From NCBI RefSeq assembly GCF_001584325.1, contig NZ_LSAZ01000008.1:62001-126000 (forward strand): DNA of 64,000 nt, read 5' to 3'. The notes below the pieces were generated by a model. That model had not been told where the DNA came from, searched no databases, and saw nothing but the letters and a program-made list of their open reading frames with translations. A program made the translations under genes and the position numbers. Below are positions 8,775 to 18,393 of this stretch, piece by piece (position 1 is the stretch's first letter; the number at the start of each line of letters is the position of its first letter). This DNA comes from Bacillus nakamurai (lineage in GTDB: Bacteria; Bacillota; Bacilli; Bacillales; Bacillaceae).

Positions 8775-10154
8775 ATGGATTATCAAGTAACGGCAAAACA
8801 GCTTATAAAACATATCGGAGGAAAATCAAACGTGATCAGCGCGGCGCATTGCGCGACCCGGCTCCGGCTTGTCATTTACGATGAACAGAAGATTAATAGC
8901 GCCGAAATAGAAGAGATGGAAGGTGTCAAAGGGGCTTTCAGCAGTTCGGGACAATACCAGATTATTTTCGGAACGGGTCTCGTGAATAAAGTGTACGACG
9001 CTTTTTCAAAAGAGGCCGGGTTGGGGCGGGACGAAGATGAGACGAATCAAGACGCCGTGAAGCAAAAGCTGAATCCGGCCGCAAGATTTGCGAAAACGCT
9101 GTCCAACATATTCGTTCCCATCATTCCGGCTATCGTAGCAAGCGGCCTGTTAATGGGACTGCTCGGAATGATGAAGGCTTTTCACTGGCTGCCTGAACAT
9201 TCGCCGCTGTTAAAACTGCTCGACATGTTTTCAAGTGCGGCTTTTCTCTTCTTGCCTGTTTTCATCGGATTCAGCGCGGCGAAGGAATTTGGCGGAAATG
9301 CGTATCTCGGTGCGGTAATCGGGGGGATTATGATCCATCCGGAGCTGCTGAATCCGTGGGGGCTCGCCGATGCGTCGCCTGGCTACATGGAGTTGTTCGG
9401 ATTCAATATTGCGCTGCTCGGCTACCAAGGGACGGTGATTCCGGTGCTTTTGGCCGTTTATATCATGAGCAAGGTGGAAAAAGGGACAAGAAAAGCCGTG
9501 CCCCACGCGTTAGATTTATTGGTCACGCCGTTTGTGACGGTGATTGTGACCGGGTTTATCACGTTTATTGCAATCGGGCCGCTTGGCAGAGCGATCGGAT
9601 CAGGCATTACGGTTTCGTTAACTTATGTGTACGATCATGCGGGGATTGCAGCAGGACTCATTTTCGGCGGCCTTTATCCGCTTATTGTGCTCACCGGCGT
9701 GCACCACAGCTTCCATGCGATTGAGGCCGGCCTTATTGCTGACTTGGGGAGAAACTATATCCTGCCTATTTGGTCAATGGCTAATGTCGCGCAAGGCGCG
9801 GCGGGATTGGCCGTATTTTTCCTGACGAAAAAGGCGAAAACGAAAGAAATCGCCCTGCCTGCCGCGTTTTCCGCTTTTCTCGGTGTAACGGAGCCGGTCA
9901 TCTTCGGTGTCAATCTGAGATACCGTAAGCCGTTTATCGCGGGGATGATCGGCGGAGCGCTGGGAGGCGCTTATGTCGTGGTCACCGGTGTCGCCGCCAA
10001 TGCCTACGGGCTGACGGGAATTCCGATGATCGCCATCACGGCTCCGCTCGGCTTAGGGAATCTCTTGCATTATCTGATCGGAATGGGCATTGCCTCGGTG
10101 ACAGCGTTTATTGCCGCTTATGTAATGGGAGCCAAAGAAAAGGAGGAGGTATAA
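8775..10154 (+). CDS. sacP: SacP, sucrose-specific PTS enzyme IIBC
   Basis: A 459-residue membrane component that imports and phosphorylates sucrose to sucrose-6-phosphate (B. subtilis 461 aa). The N-terminal IIB domain carries the phosphorylated cysteine in AAHCATRLRL (Cys26). From about residue 105 the IIC domain supplies around ten membrane segments, including FVPIIPAIVASGLLMGLLG and the GVHHSFHAIE loop. No IIA domain is attached, so a separate EIIA must donate phosphate, as known for this family. ATG 8775 lies behind AAAGGGGGT. The stop is one base before sacA. Confidence 0.95.
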   Translation: MDYQVTAKQLIKHIGGKSNVISAAHCATRLRLVIYDEQKINSAEIEEMEGVKGAFSSSGQYQIIFGTGLVNKVYDAFSKEAGLGRDEDETNQDAVKQKLNPAARFAKTLSNIFVPIIPAIVASGLLMGLLGMMKAFHWLPEHSPLLKLLDMFSSAAFLFLPVFIGFSAAKEFGGNAYLGAVIGGIMIHPELLNPWGLADASPGYMELFGFNIALLGYQGTVIPVLLAVYIMSKVEKGTRKAVPHALDLLVTPFVTVIVTGFITFIAIGPLGRAIGSGITVSLTYVYDHAGIAAGLIFGGLYPLIVLTGVHHSFHAIEAGLIADLGRNYILPIWSMANVAQGAAGLAVFFLTKKAKTKEIALPAAFSAFLGVTEPVIFGVNLRYRKPFIAGMIGGALGGAYVVVTGVAANAYGLTGIPMIAITAPLGLGNLLHYLIGMGIASVTAFIAAYVMGAKEKEEV

Positions 10155-10155
10155 A

Positions 10156-11595
10156 ATGAGTGCACTTGATCAAGAACTCCGCCGCCGCGCCTATGAAGAG
10201 AAAGAGAGACTCGGGAAGATTGCATCGTCGGATCCCTATCGCCAGCATTTTCATATCATGCCGCCGGTCGGGCTTTTAAATGATCCGAACGGTGTTATTC
10301 AATGGAAGGGAACGTATCACTTGTTTTTTCAATGGCAGCCCTTCCATACGGGACATGGGGCAAAATTTTGGGCGCATGTCACGACGCGTGATTTTGTCAC
10401 GTGGGAAGAGGAAGACATCGCGCTTGCGCCGGGCGAATGGTATGACAGAAACGGCTGTTATTCCGGCAGCGCCATTGCAAAAGATGATCAGCTTTGCCTG
10501 CTGTATACGGGCAATGTAAGGGATGAACACGGCGATCGGGAAACGTATCAATGCCTTGCAGTATCGAAAGACGGAAAAGTGTTTGAAAAAAAAGGAGTCG
10601 TTGCGCATCTGCCTGAAGGCTATACCGCTCATTTCCGGGATCCGAAAGTGTGGGAGAAAGACGGCACATACTTTATGGTGCTTGGCGCGCAGACAGAAGA
10701 GCTCAAGGGCAGCGCTGTTTTATTCAGATCAGAAAATGTGACGGAATGGACGTTTCTCGGCCCGATTGCAGGAGCGGGATCGGGCAGTCTCGGATCATTC
10801 GGATATATGTGGGAATGCCCTGATTTGTTTTCCCTCGGCGAAGCGGACGTGCTGCTCGTATCTCCGCAAGGTCTTGAGGCTGACGGCACCGAGTATCAAA
10901 ACAAACATCAGGCGGGGTATTTTCTCGGATGTCTGAATACGGATACACCTGAGTTTCAGCATGGTGAGTTTACGGAGCTTGACAGAGGGTTTGATTTTTA
11001 CGCGGCCCAGACGCTGGTGGATGACAAGGGACGGAGAATATTGTTTGCGTGGATGGCCGTGCCTGATCAGCAGGAGGACAGCCATCCGACGCATGACTAT
11101 CATTGGGTTCACTGCATGGCAATGCCGAGAGAGCTGTCATTATCAGGAGGGAAGCTTATACAGCGCCCGCTCCCTGAAATGAAAGCCCTCCGCACGGATC
11201 AGCAGCGAGGCCGCCTTCATTTGTCCCGTTCGGCTGGGCGGCTTCCGGTGAAGGATGCCGCAAGAACAGAGGTGCTGCTGGAAGATATCTTCACCGAATC
11301 GGGCTTTGAAGTGGCGATTCGGGGCACGGCCCGCTTTATTTTCAATCCGAAAGAGGGAATGGCAGTACTGGAACGCACCGCTTTTAACGGAGAAGAAAAA
11401 GAAACTAGAAGCTGCGCCATAACTGATGTGCATACCGTACAGCTGTTTATGGATGCCTCATCAATCGAAGTGTTTTTGAATGACGGAGAAGAAGTATTCA
11501 GCGCCAGGTATTTTCCTTTCCCGGGAAATGATGAGGTAACGGTCACCTCGGGGGGGAATACAGAAATGAACGTTGCCATTTGGACACTTTTATAG
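10156..11595 (+). CDS. sacA: SacA, sucrose-6-phosphate hydrolase
   Basis: A 479-residue GH32 enzyme that splits sucrose-6-phosphate into glucose-6-phosphate and fructose inside the cell. The N-terminal beta-propeller shows the nucleophile motif LLNDPNG (Asp43), the RDP motif in AHFRDPKVW and the acid/base motif MWECPDL. A C-terminal beta-sandwich contains the ASSIEVFLNDGEE signature. There is no signal peptide, as expected for the cytoplasmic form. It is translated directly after sacP with one base between, and its ribosome site GGAGGAGG lies inside the end of sacP. Confidence 0.95.
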   Translation: MSALDQELRRRAYEEKERLGKIASSDPYRQHFHIMPPVGLLNDPNGVIQWKGTYHLFFQWQPFHTGHGAKFWAHVTTRDFVTWEEEDIALAPGEWYDRNGCYSGSAIAKDDQLCLLYTGNVRDEHGDRETYQCLAVSKDGKVFEKKGVVAHLPEGYTAHFRDPKVWEKDGTYFMVLGAQTEELKGSAVLFRSENVTEWTFLGPIAGAGSGSLGSFGYMWECPDLFSLGEADVLLVSPQGLEADGTEYQNKHQAGYFLGCLNTDTPEFQHGEFTELDRGFDFYAAQTLVDDKGRRILFAWMAVPDQQEDSHPTHDYHWVHCMAMPRELSLSGGKLIQRPLPEMKALRTDQQRGRLHLSRSAGRLPVKDAARTEVLLEDIFTESGFEVAIRGTARFIFNPKEGMAVLERTAFNGEEKETRSCAITDVHTVQLFMDASSIEVFLNDGEEVFSARYFPFPGNDEVTVTSGGNTEMNVAIWTLL

Positions 11596-11694
11596 AAAAT
11601 CGTTCTTTTTTCTTATGTGAAACCTATGCCATCTGTGCTATTCTTCAACGAAAGACTACTATTCTCAGGAATAAAAGGAGTTGTTTTCTTAGTT

Positions 11695-11934
11695 TTGGAG
11701 AATCAGAAGATAACGCCGCAATGTTTACTGTTCAAAGCTGCAAATCAAGTGGAAGATAAACGTGAAGAATATAAAGAGGTATTGCTCCAGCTGAAACGCA
11801 TGCTCAAAAGAGCTGAGCTGCATAACGAATGGAATGAACGGCTCAGCCATACATATGAACAGATGAAGGAATATGCGCTGTTTGTTCAATCGATTGAGAC
11901 GTTTTTGCGGTCGTCGGCGAGAAAAATGAAATAA
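11695..11934 (+). CDS. ywdA: YwdA, small protein of unknown function
   Basis: A small helical, charged protein of about 79 residues downstream of sacA, matching the position and approximate sequence of B. subtilis YwdA. Charged heptad-like stretches (VEDKREEYKEVLLQLKR) suggest a coiled coil. The start is uncertain. TTG 11695 gives a family-like N-terminus but lies 14 bases from AAAAGGAG (11673-11680). The frame is open back to GTG 11617, which has no ribosome site. Function unknown; it may be co-transcribed with sacPA, since no terminator separates them. Confidence 0.65.
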   Translation: MENQKITPQCLLFKAANQVEDKREEYKEVLLQLKRMLKRAELHNEWNERLSHTYEQMKEYALFVQSIETFLRSSARKMK

Positions 11935-11962
11935 TCCCCCTCTTAAAGCGAGGGGGATATTT
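11934..11962. terminator. Bidirectional terminator between ywdA and pdxK
   Basis: ATCCCCCTC (11934-11942) pairs with GAGGGGGAT (11950-11958) with a 7-base loop; the two flanking genes converge on it. Confidence 0.85.
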
Positions 11963-11964
11963 GT

Positions 11965-12777
11965 TTATTTATCGCGAAAACGCATCGCTGAATGTTTAGT
12001 CGGTCCGATATATTGGTTCAGCGGGAAGGATTCCTTAATAGCGGCTGTTATAAATTCTTTCGCCGCGTAAATCGCTTCTTTTACTTCAGTGCCTTTGGCC
12101 AGTTCTGCTGTGACAGCGGCAGAGAACGTGCATCCGGCTCCGTGTGTGTATGGAGTATCAATCATTTCGCTCTCTAATACTTCTGCGGTTTCTCCGTCAT
12201 ATAACACGTCAACCGCTTTTTCGTGTTTGAGTTTGCCTCCGCCTGTAATTAACACATATTGAGCGCCGAGCGCGTGGATTTTTTTTGCTGCTTCTATCAT
12301 GTCTTCGACTGTTTTTAACTCATCCATTCCGCTGAGCTGGCTCGCTTCAAACAGGTTTGGTGTGATCACGGTGGCAAGCGGCGCCAATTGGGTGCGCAGC
12401 GCTTCGGCATGCTCCGGATACAGCACTTCGTTCGCTCCTTTGCATACCATTACCGGGTCAATGACGACATTTTTCAGCTGTTTTTCTTTAATCGTTTTTG
12501 CCGCAAGCTCAATGATCTCTACGGTAGGGAGCATTCCCGTTTTCATGGCGTCTGCGCCGATTCCGTCAACAATCGTCGCAAGCTGTGCGCGAATCGTATC
12601 GGCATCGATGGGAAATACCTGATGATCCCAGCTGTTTTCAGGGTCCATCGCCACGATAACGGTTAAAGCCGTCATTCCGTATACATTTTTTTCTTGAAAC
12701 GTTTTGAGATCGGCCTGAATTCCCGCGCCGCCGCTTGAATCAGATCCGGCAATAGTTAGTGCTTTATACATTGACAT
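11965..12777 (-). CDS. pdxK: PdxK/ThiD-family pyridoxine (and HMP) kinase
   Basis: A 270-residue ribokinase-superfamily enzyme equivalent to B. subtilis YwdB (PdxK, earlier called ThiD). It phosphorylates pyridoxine-type vitamers and can act on hydroxymethylpyrimidine. The N-terminal TIAGSDSSGGAGIQADLKTF and the C-terminal DTPYTHGAGCTFSAA anion-hole/catalytic motif (Cys in GAGC) are diagnostic of the group. ATG 12777 is chosen because GGAGG lies eight bases upstream; the open frame begins at 12795. A good promoter precedes it at 12808-12836. Confidence 0.9.
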   Translation of the reverse strand: MSMYKALTIAGSDSSGGAGIQADLKTFQEKNVYGMTALTVIVAMDPENSWDHQVFPIDADTIRAQLATIVDGIGADAMKTGMLPTVEIIELAAKTIKEKQLKNVVIDPVMVCKGANEVLYPEHAEALRTQLAPLATVITPNLFEASQLSGMDELKTVEDMIEAAKKIHALGAQYVLITGGGKLKHEKAVDVLYDGETAEVLESEMIDTPYTHGAGCTFSAAVTAELAKGTEVKEAIYAAKEFITAAIKESFPLNQYIGPTKHSAMRFRDK

Positions 12778-12807
12778 ATCAATGGCCTCCATCATGTTTT
12801 ATACCTC

Positions 12808-12836
12808 ATTATAGTTAGATTTTCTTCTGATCACAA
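12808..12836 (-). promoter_or_regulatory. Promoter of pdxK
   Basis: On the minus strand TTGTGA (12836-12831) and TATAAT (12813-12808) are 17 bp apart, about 31 bp before the pdxK start. The -10 box is perfect. Confidence 0.7.
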
Positions 12837-12982
12837 TACGAAAGGCTTAGAGGAATGAATTGACAGGGGCGCAAAGCGGGGAGGATGCGCCGGATTCTCA
12901 GTTTTCTCCGAAAATCCCCCCTGATCTCTCCGCCGCTTTATGTTTTAATAGAACATGAGAAATATAGCAGAAGGAGCGGGTC

Positions 12983-13789
12983 ATGAATATATCTATTGTA
13001 ATTGTTACGTATAATCGGATTCCGGCTTTATGTGAGCTGCTGGAGTCGATTTCCAAGCAAACGCTGAAGCCTTTTGAAGTGATCATTGTCAATGACGCGG
13101 GCGAACCGGTCCATCATGTAAAGCAGCTGTATGCCGATCTGCCGATTCAAGTCATTGATTTAGAACAAAACGCCGGGCATGTGCTGGCGCGGAACGCCGG
13201 TGTAAAGGCAGCGTCAGGTGATGGCATCATGCTGTGCGATGATGATGACTTCATTACGCCGGGCCATATGGAGAGAATGGCGGCAGAGCTTGCGGACGCT
13301 GATTTTGTCCATTCTGACGCAGAAATTGTGTCATTTGAAGAACGGGATGGTACGAGATATCCGCTGTCACGGAAGCCATTTGCCTATACGGCGGACTATG
13401 AGGACATGCGTGTGTTTTCCACATATGTTCCGTCAGGCAGCATGTACAGGCGTTTCCTTCATGATACGTTAGGGTATTTTGATCCAAGCGTCCACAATTA
13501 TTGGGACTGGGACTTTTATTTGCGAGCGGCGAAAGAATACCGGGTAAAGCGTGTCCCTTGCGCGAGCGTCATCTATGCATTTTCTGAGGCGGGCGGCAAT
13601 CAGTCCGCGGATCTCGGCGCCAAGCGGAAGCAGTATTTAGACCGTTTAAGCGAAAAGCACGGGCTCGGGGAGCTTCCGACGAAAAACTTTGCGGTTCTCC
13701 TTGAGGAACCTGATATGAAAAGGCGGGAGGCCCCAACCGATATCGTGTGGGACGGCAAGCCCGTCTATTCCAGACTGCACAGCTTATAA
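12983..13789 (+). CDS. ywdF: YwdF, family 2 glycosyltransferase
   Basis: A 268-residue GT-A fold glycosyltransferase. It begins with the family 2 motif [10 protein letters not shown], has the nucleotide-sugar-binding ND at residue 39 (IIVNDAGE) and the metal-binding run LCDDDDF near residue 85. [11 protein letters not shown] segment is typical of the acceptor half. No membrane segment is seen, so it should be cytoplasmic. Donor and acceptor are unknown; it matches B. subtilis YwdF in length and position. The ATG follows AGAAGGAG. It is followed by ung with a 14-bp gap. Confidence 0.88.
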   Translation: MNISIVIVTYNRIPALCELLESISKQTLKPFEVIIVNDAGEPVHHVKQLYADLPIQVIDLEQNAGHVLARNAGVKAASGDGIMLCDDDDFITPGHMERMAAELADADFVHSDAEIVSFEERDGTRYPLSRKPFAYTADYEDMRVFSTYVPSGSMYRRFLHDTLGYFDPSVHNYWDWDFYLRAAKEYRVKRVPCASVIYAFSEAGGNQSADLGAKRKQYLDRLSEKHGLGELPTKNFAVLLEEPDMKRREAPTDIVWDGKPVYSRLHSL

Positions 13790-13803
13790 GGGAGGCGGAC
13801 AGC

Positions 13804-14487
13804 TTGAAGCAGCTTTTAAAGGACAGCTGGTGGAATCAGCTGAAAGATGAATTTGAAAAACCGTATTATCAAGAGCTGAGAGAGATGCTGAAACAGGAAT
13901 ACAGCAGCCAAACCATTTTTCCGGACAGCCATGATATTTATAACGCCTTGCATTATACGGCGTACGAGGATGTAAAAGCGGTGATTCTCGGACAAGATCC
14001 GTACCACGGGCCGGGACAGGCGCACGGGCTGAGCTTTTCCGTTCAGCCTGGGGTCAGGCAGCCGCCGTCGTTGAAAAATATTTTTATAGAGCTTCAGGAT
14101 GATATCGGCTGCTCCGTTCCGAATCACGGATCGCTCGTCAGCTGGGCGAAGCAAGGGGTTCTTCTGTTGAACACGGTGCTCACGGTACGGCGCGGCCAGG
14201 CCAATTCCCACAAGGGAAAAGGCTGGGAGCAGCTGACTGACCGCATCATTGATGTGCTGAATGAAAGAGAGAAGCCGGTAATCTTCATTTTATGGGGCCG
14301 TCACGCGCAGATGAAAAAAGAGCGCATCGACACGTCGAAGCACGTCATTATTGAATCGACTCACCCAAGCCCGTTTTCAGCAAGGAATGGTTTTTTCGGG
14401 AGCAAACCGTTTTCACGGACGAACGCTGCGCTTGAGAAAATGGGGGAACAGCCGATTGATTGGTGTATCCCCGACCTGCCGAAATAA
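13804..14487 (+). CDS. ung: Ung, uracil-DNA glycosylase
   Basis: A 227-residue family 1 uracil-DNA glycosylase that removes uracil from DNA in base excision repair. The catalytic water-activating motif [11 protein letters not shown] (Asp65) and the C-terminal [10 protein letters not shown] motif with the catalytic histidine are both intact, as is the [16 protein letters not shown] core. The start is TTG 13804 behind GGGAGG (13790-13795); the longer frame from 13747 overlaps ywdF and lacks family similarity. Confidence 0.96.
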   Translation: MKQLLKDSWWNQLKDEFEKPYYQELREMLKQEYSSQTIFPDSHDIYNALHYTAYEDVKAVILGQDPYHGPGQAHGLSFSVQPGVRQPPSLKNIFIELQDDIGCSVPNHGSLVSWAKQGVLLLNTVLTVRRGQANSHKGKGWEQLTDRIIDVLNEREKPVIFILWGRHAQMKKERIDTSKHVIIESTHPSPFSARNGFFGSKPFSRTNAALEKMGEQPIDWCIPDLPK

Positions 14488-14500
14488 ACGGTTTTGCAGG

Positions 14501-14529
14501 CGCTTCTGCTGGTGCGGAAGCGTCTTTTT
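14501..14529 (+). terminator. ung terminator
   Basis: CGCTTC (14501-14506) pairs with GAAGCG (14517-14522) with a 10-base loop and is followed by a T-rich run. Confidence 0.7.
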
Positions 14530-14638
14530 ACGCCCGGTGCATATTTTGTCAGAAAAAATAACAAACTCATTTCTGCGGATTGGCCAGAAATTTGATAAAA
14601 TGCAGGAAGAAGACAAATTGAATGTTGGAGGATATCTC

Positions 14639-14965
14639 ATGAATATACATATCTCTGCTTTGATTCAGAAAATGGAAGAAGAGCTGAGGCAGGCAAAAAC
14701 GGCGTCTCGGGACGAGGAGGTCAAGATGCATGTAGCGGCTGTCCGTTCTTTGTGCGATGTCGTGCTCGATCGGCCAAGCCATACAGCTTCCGCGCCGCCT
14801 CAGGCACCGATTCCTAAAGCGGTGCCGAGCCCTTCATCATCTCCTTCGACAGACCCGCTGCTTCTTGAAAAAATGATGGGCAGCGCCGGGCTGAACCAAT
14901 ATCAGAAAAAAAGTAAAGATAAACGTGAAGAAGACGGAAACGGAGATTCCATTTTCGATTTCTAA
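14639..14965 (+). CDS. ywdI: YwdI, small conserved protein of unknown function
   Basis: A 108-residue protein matching B. subtilis YwdI. The N-terminal half is helical (ISALIQKMEEELRQAK). The middle is rich in Pro, Ala and Ser (about residues 45-75), and the end is acidic (GNGDSIFDF). ATG 14639 is preceded by TTGGAGG. No catalytic motif is seen; function unknown. It is followed 18 bp later by ywdJ in the same direction, so the two may form an operon with ywdK. Confidence 0.8.
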   Translation: MNIHISALIQKMEEELRQAKTASRDEEVKMHVAAVRSLCDVVLDRPSHTASAPPQAPIPKAVPSPSSSPSTDPLLLEKMMGSAGLNQYQKKSKDKREEDGNGDSIFDF

Positions 14966-14983
14966 TAGGAAAGGTTGATTGAC

Positions 14984-16303
14984 TTGAAATTGATACTCGG
15001 GGGTTTGCAATGGACGGCATTTATGATTGCGGCGGCAATTGTGGTTCCGGTCGCCATTGCGCAATCTTTTCATCTGAATCATGCCGATTCAGCCGCATTG
15101 ATTCAAAGCACGTTTTTTGTGCTTGGTATCGCCGCGGTCATCCAATGTCTCCAGGGGCACCGTCTGCCGATTAATGAAAGCCCGGCCGGATTATGGTGGG
15201 GCGTGTATACCATTTACGGCGGACTGACGGGCACTGTGTTTGCGACATTTGGCGAGACACTGCGGGCACTGCAGGGAGCGCTGTTGTTAAGCGCTGTCTT
15301 TTTCTTTTTGTTCAGTCTCTTTAAGGTGATTGAACGCCTTGCCGTGCTGTTTACGCCGGTGGTGACGGGCGTTTATCTGCTGCTTTTGGTCATGCAGCTG
15401 AGCCAGCCGATTGTGAAAGGGCTTTTAGGCATCGGCTATTTAAAAAACAGCGTAGACGGCCTAGTATTCGGGCTTGCCATGGCCGTGACGGCGGCAATGT
15501 TCATTATGTCGAGGTCGAACATCACATTTTTAAGACAATATGCGATTCTCTTTTCGCTTGTCGGCGGATGGATTCTATTTGCTGTCGCCGGAGCGGCCAA
15601 ACCGATTCAAATACCGGATCACATCATTCAATTGCCGTCTTTTTTTCCGTTCGGAAAGCCGGTCTTTGACAGCGGTCTGATCATCACCTCGCTATTCATT
15701 ACCGTTTTGCTGATTGTCAACATGCTGGCAAGCATCAGGGTGGTCGAGGCTGCGGTAAAAAAATTCGGGAACAAACCAGGGGAGCGGCGTGAGCGCCCGG
15801 CCGGGTTTGCGGCATCGTTCAGCCACCTTTTGAGCGGTCTGACGGGAGGGGTTGCGCCGGTGCCGATTTCAGGGGCGGCCGGTTTTATTGAGACGACGAA
15901 GCTCCCATCAAAAAAGCCGTTTCTTCTCGGCAGTGTATTTGTCATTATTATCAGTATGATTCCTTTATTTATGAATGCGTTTGCGAGTCTGCCGTCACCT
16001 GTGGGCTTCGCTGTTAATTTTGTCGTGTTCTCTACGATGGCCGGCCTCGCCTTCACTGAATTTGATGCATATGAAAAAACAGAACAAAAGAGAATCCGTT
16101 CGGTGATCGGTCTCTCGCTTTTGGCGGGTGTCGGTGTGATGTTTGTTCCTGAAAGCGCATTATCAGGCATGCACCCGATCTTGATTTCTCTATTAAGCAA
16201 CGGACTTGTGCTGGGAACGCTGATGGCGATAGCGGCGGACCAAATCCAGCTTTTCAAAAAGAAAAAATCCGACAATCTCGTGTCATCGGAGGACAGGCGT
16301 TGA
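14984..16303 (+). CDS. ywdJ: YwdJ, putative purine/pyrimidine (uracil-xanthine) permease
   Basis: A 439-residue integral membrane protein of the nucleobase:cation symporter-2 (NCS2) type with about twelve hydrophobic segments. Recognisable features are the N-terminal GGLQWTAFMIAAAIVVP, INESPAGLWWG, and the later SGLTGGVAPVPISGAAGFIETT, which corresponds to the substrate-binding region of the family. The substrate is unknown. TTG 14984 is preferred to TTG 14975 because AGGAAAGG ends at 14974, giving 9 rather than 0 bases of spacing. Confidence 0.85.
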   Translation: MKLILGGLQWTAFMIAAAIVVPVAIAQSFHLNHADSAALIQSTFFVLGIAAVIQCLQGHRLPINESPAGLWWGVYTIYGGLTGTVFATFGETLRALQGALLLSAVFFFLFSLFKVIERLAVLFTPVVTGVYLLLLVMQLSQPIVKGLLGIGYLKNSVDGLVFGLAMAVTAAMFIMSRSNITFLRQYAILFSLVGGWILFAVAGAAKPIQIPDHIIQLPSFFPFGKPVFDSGLIITSLFITVLLIVNMLASIRVVEAAVKKFGNKPGERRERPAGFAASFSHLLSGLTGGVAPVPISGAAGFIETTKLPSKKPFLLGSVFVIIISMIPLFMNAFASLPSPVGFAVNFVVFSTMAGLAFTEFDAYEKTEQKRIRSVIGLSLLAGVGVMFVPESALSGMHPILISLLSNGLVLGTLMAIAADQIQLFKKKKSDNLVSSEDRR

Positions 16304-16366
16304 ATTTTGCCGGTGATGGGTTATGATTAAATTGGAAACTTTAACGAAAAGGCGGGAGACAAATAG

Positions 16367-16738
16367 ATGAAAGTGTTTATCATATTAGGTGCAATTAACG
16401 CTTTATTGGCTGTGGCGCTGGGTGCTTTTGGCGCGCACGGTCTTGAAGGGAAAATTCCCGATAAGTATTTGCAGGTGTGGCATACCGGCGTGCAGTATCA
16501 TATGTATCATGCGCTCGGCCTCCTTGCTGTCGCGTTTTTGGCGGAAAAGCTGTCAGGCGCAGGCGGCATCACGGTTGCAGGCTGGCTGATGTTTGCGGGT
16601 ATCGTGCTGTTTTCCGGAAGCCTGTACGTATTGAGCGTGACGCAAATCTCCATTCTCGGAGCAATCACACCGCTTGGCGGCGTGGCGTTTATCGTTTCGT
16701 GGATTATGATTGTTGTCGCTGCGGTCAAATATTTATAA
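16367..16738 (+). CDS. ywdK: YwdK, DUF423 membrane protein
   Basis: A 123-residue protein with four predicted membrane segments and the DUF423 hallmarks [20 protein letters not shown] and a central [12 protein letters not shown]. This matches B. subtilis YwdK. The function is unknown for the family. The ATG follows a GGCGGGAG-type ribosome site. It ends at a terminator shared with the convergent gerQ. Confidence 0.9.
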   Translation: MKVFIILGAINALLAVALGAFGAHGLEGKIPDKYLQVWHTGVQYHMYHALGLLAVAFLAEKLSGAGGITVAGWLMFAGIVLFSGSLYVLSVTQISILGAITPLGGVAFIVSWIMIVVAAVKYL

Positions 16739-16744
16739 AGAAAA

Positions 16745-16779
16745 AAAGCCAATCCTCTGACAAACGAGTGATTGGCTTT
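16745..16779. terminator. Bidirectional terminator between ywdK and gerQ
   Basis: AAAGCCAATC (16745-16754) and GATTGGCTTT (16770-16779) form a 10-bp stem between the two convergent genes; A-rich on the left, T-rich on the right. Confidence 0.9.
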
Positions 16780-16783
16780 TGCT

Positions 16784-17341
16784 TTATCTCGGCGAATAAG
16801 AGGCCATGGAGTACGGATAGGTGTATGCTATTTCTTCGTCAAACGTGATGTAATCAAGATAAATGGTCAAAAGCAAATAACGGGTCCCTGTTTTCGGGTC
16901 ACTGATAATGATATGGTCCCGTCCCGCCGCCTGAATAACGCCGCGGAAAATCTTCGAATTCCATTCCTTGCTGTTTTCAAACGTCATATAAATCGTTGCC
17001 GTTCTTCCCCGGTTCAAACGAAGAATATTTTCAATGTATGACTCTTCAATCGGCAGCATGCCGGGAACGTTTTGTGACGGGGAAGAGGTGGACGGTCCTG
17101 ACGGAATCTGAAAGCCTCCGCCGCCCTGCTGCTGTTGCTGCTGGCCCGGGAATCCGCCGCCGAAGCCCTGCTGGCCTTGCTGCATCGGCATTTGCTGCTG
17201 CATCGGCATTTGCTGCTGCATCGGCATCATCTGCGGTCCTTGGCCCTGCGGCTGCGGGTAAGGATTTGCCCCGAATTGCGGCTGGTATCCCTGCATATCC
17301 ATCCCCTGCATTTGCTGATATTGACTCTTTTTCGGTTTCAT
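16784..17341 (-). CDS. gerQ: GerQ (YwdL), spore coat and germination protein
   Basis: A 185-residue spore coat protein. The N-terminal half is rich in Gln, Met, Pro and Gly, with three tandem MPMQQQ units. The C-terminal half is a folded conserved domain (GMLPIEESYIENILRLNRG onward). In B. subtilis GerQ is cross-linked into the inner coat by transglutaminase through lysines near the N-terminus (here MKPKKSQ) and anchors the cortex-lytic enzyme CwlJ. ATG 17341 has AAAGGAGG upstream; the longer frame from 17401 is not needed. Confidence 0.93.
   Translation of the reverse strand: MKPKKSQYQQMQGMDMQGYQPQFGANPYPQPQGQGPQMMPMQQQMPMQQQMPMQQGQQGFGGGFPGQQQQQQGGGGFQIPSGPSTSSPSQNVPGMLPIEESYIENILRLNRGRTATIYMTFENSKEWNSKIFRGVIQAAGRDHIIISDPKTGTRYLLLTIYLDYITFDEEIAYTYPYSMASYSPR
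17178..17227 (-). repeat. In-frame 18-bp tandem repeat inside gerQ
   Basis: The unit TTGCTGCTGCATCGGCAT occurs nearly three times in a row and encodes repeated MPMQQQ on the minus strand. Copy number could vary by slippage in steps of six residues without breaking the frame. Confidence 0.85.
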
Positions 17342-17483
17342 ATTGTTCCTCCTTTGATGAAAACCTCTTGGTGCTGAAACCTCCTGACTTGTATCAAACA
17401 ACCGTCATGTACGGCTGCCGCTTCATCTATTCCACCATATGAGCCGCCAAAGAGAATTATGCGAAAAAAGAAAACGTGCTGAC

Positions 17484-17510
17484 AGCCGGATGCCCCATCC
17501 GGCTTTTTTT
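17484..17510 (+). terminator. Orphan terminator between gerQ and spsA
   Basis: AGCCGGAT (17484-17491) and ATCCGGCT (17497-17504) make a perfect 8-bp stem with a 5-base loop and a T run on the plus strand only. No plus-strand gene precedes it, because gerQ is on the minus strand starting at 17341. Confidence 0.8.
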
Positions 17511-17575
17511 ATACGCCGCCCTGCTGACTTTTCGCATAATAGTCTGTATTCCTAGCGCATCTCACGCATTAGGAA

Positions 17576-17584
17576 CATATGATA
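17576..17584 (+). promoter_or_regulatory. Possible sigma-K -10 element of the sps operon
   Basis: CATATGATA at 17576-17584 fits the sigma-K -10 pattern CATAnnnTA and lies 35 bp before spsA. The -35 half is not convincing. The B. subtilis sps operon is expressed late in the mother cell, which makes the reading plausible. Confidence 0.4.
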
Positions 17585-17591
17585 GCGGTAG

Positions 17592-18389
<798 letters not shown>

Positions 18390-18393
18390 GGGC

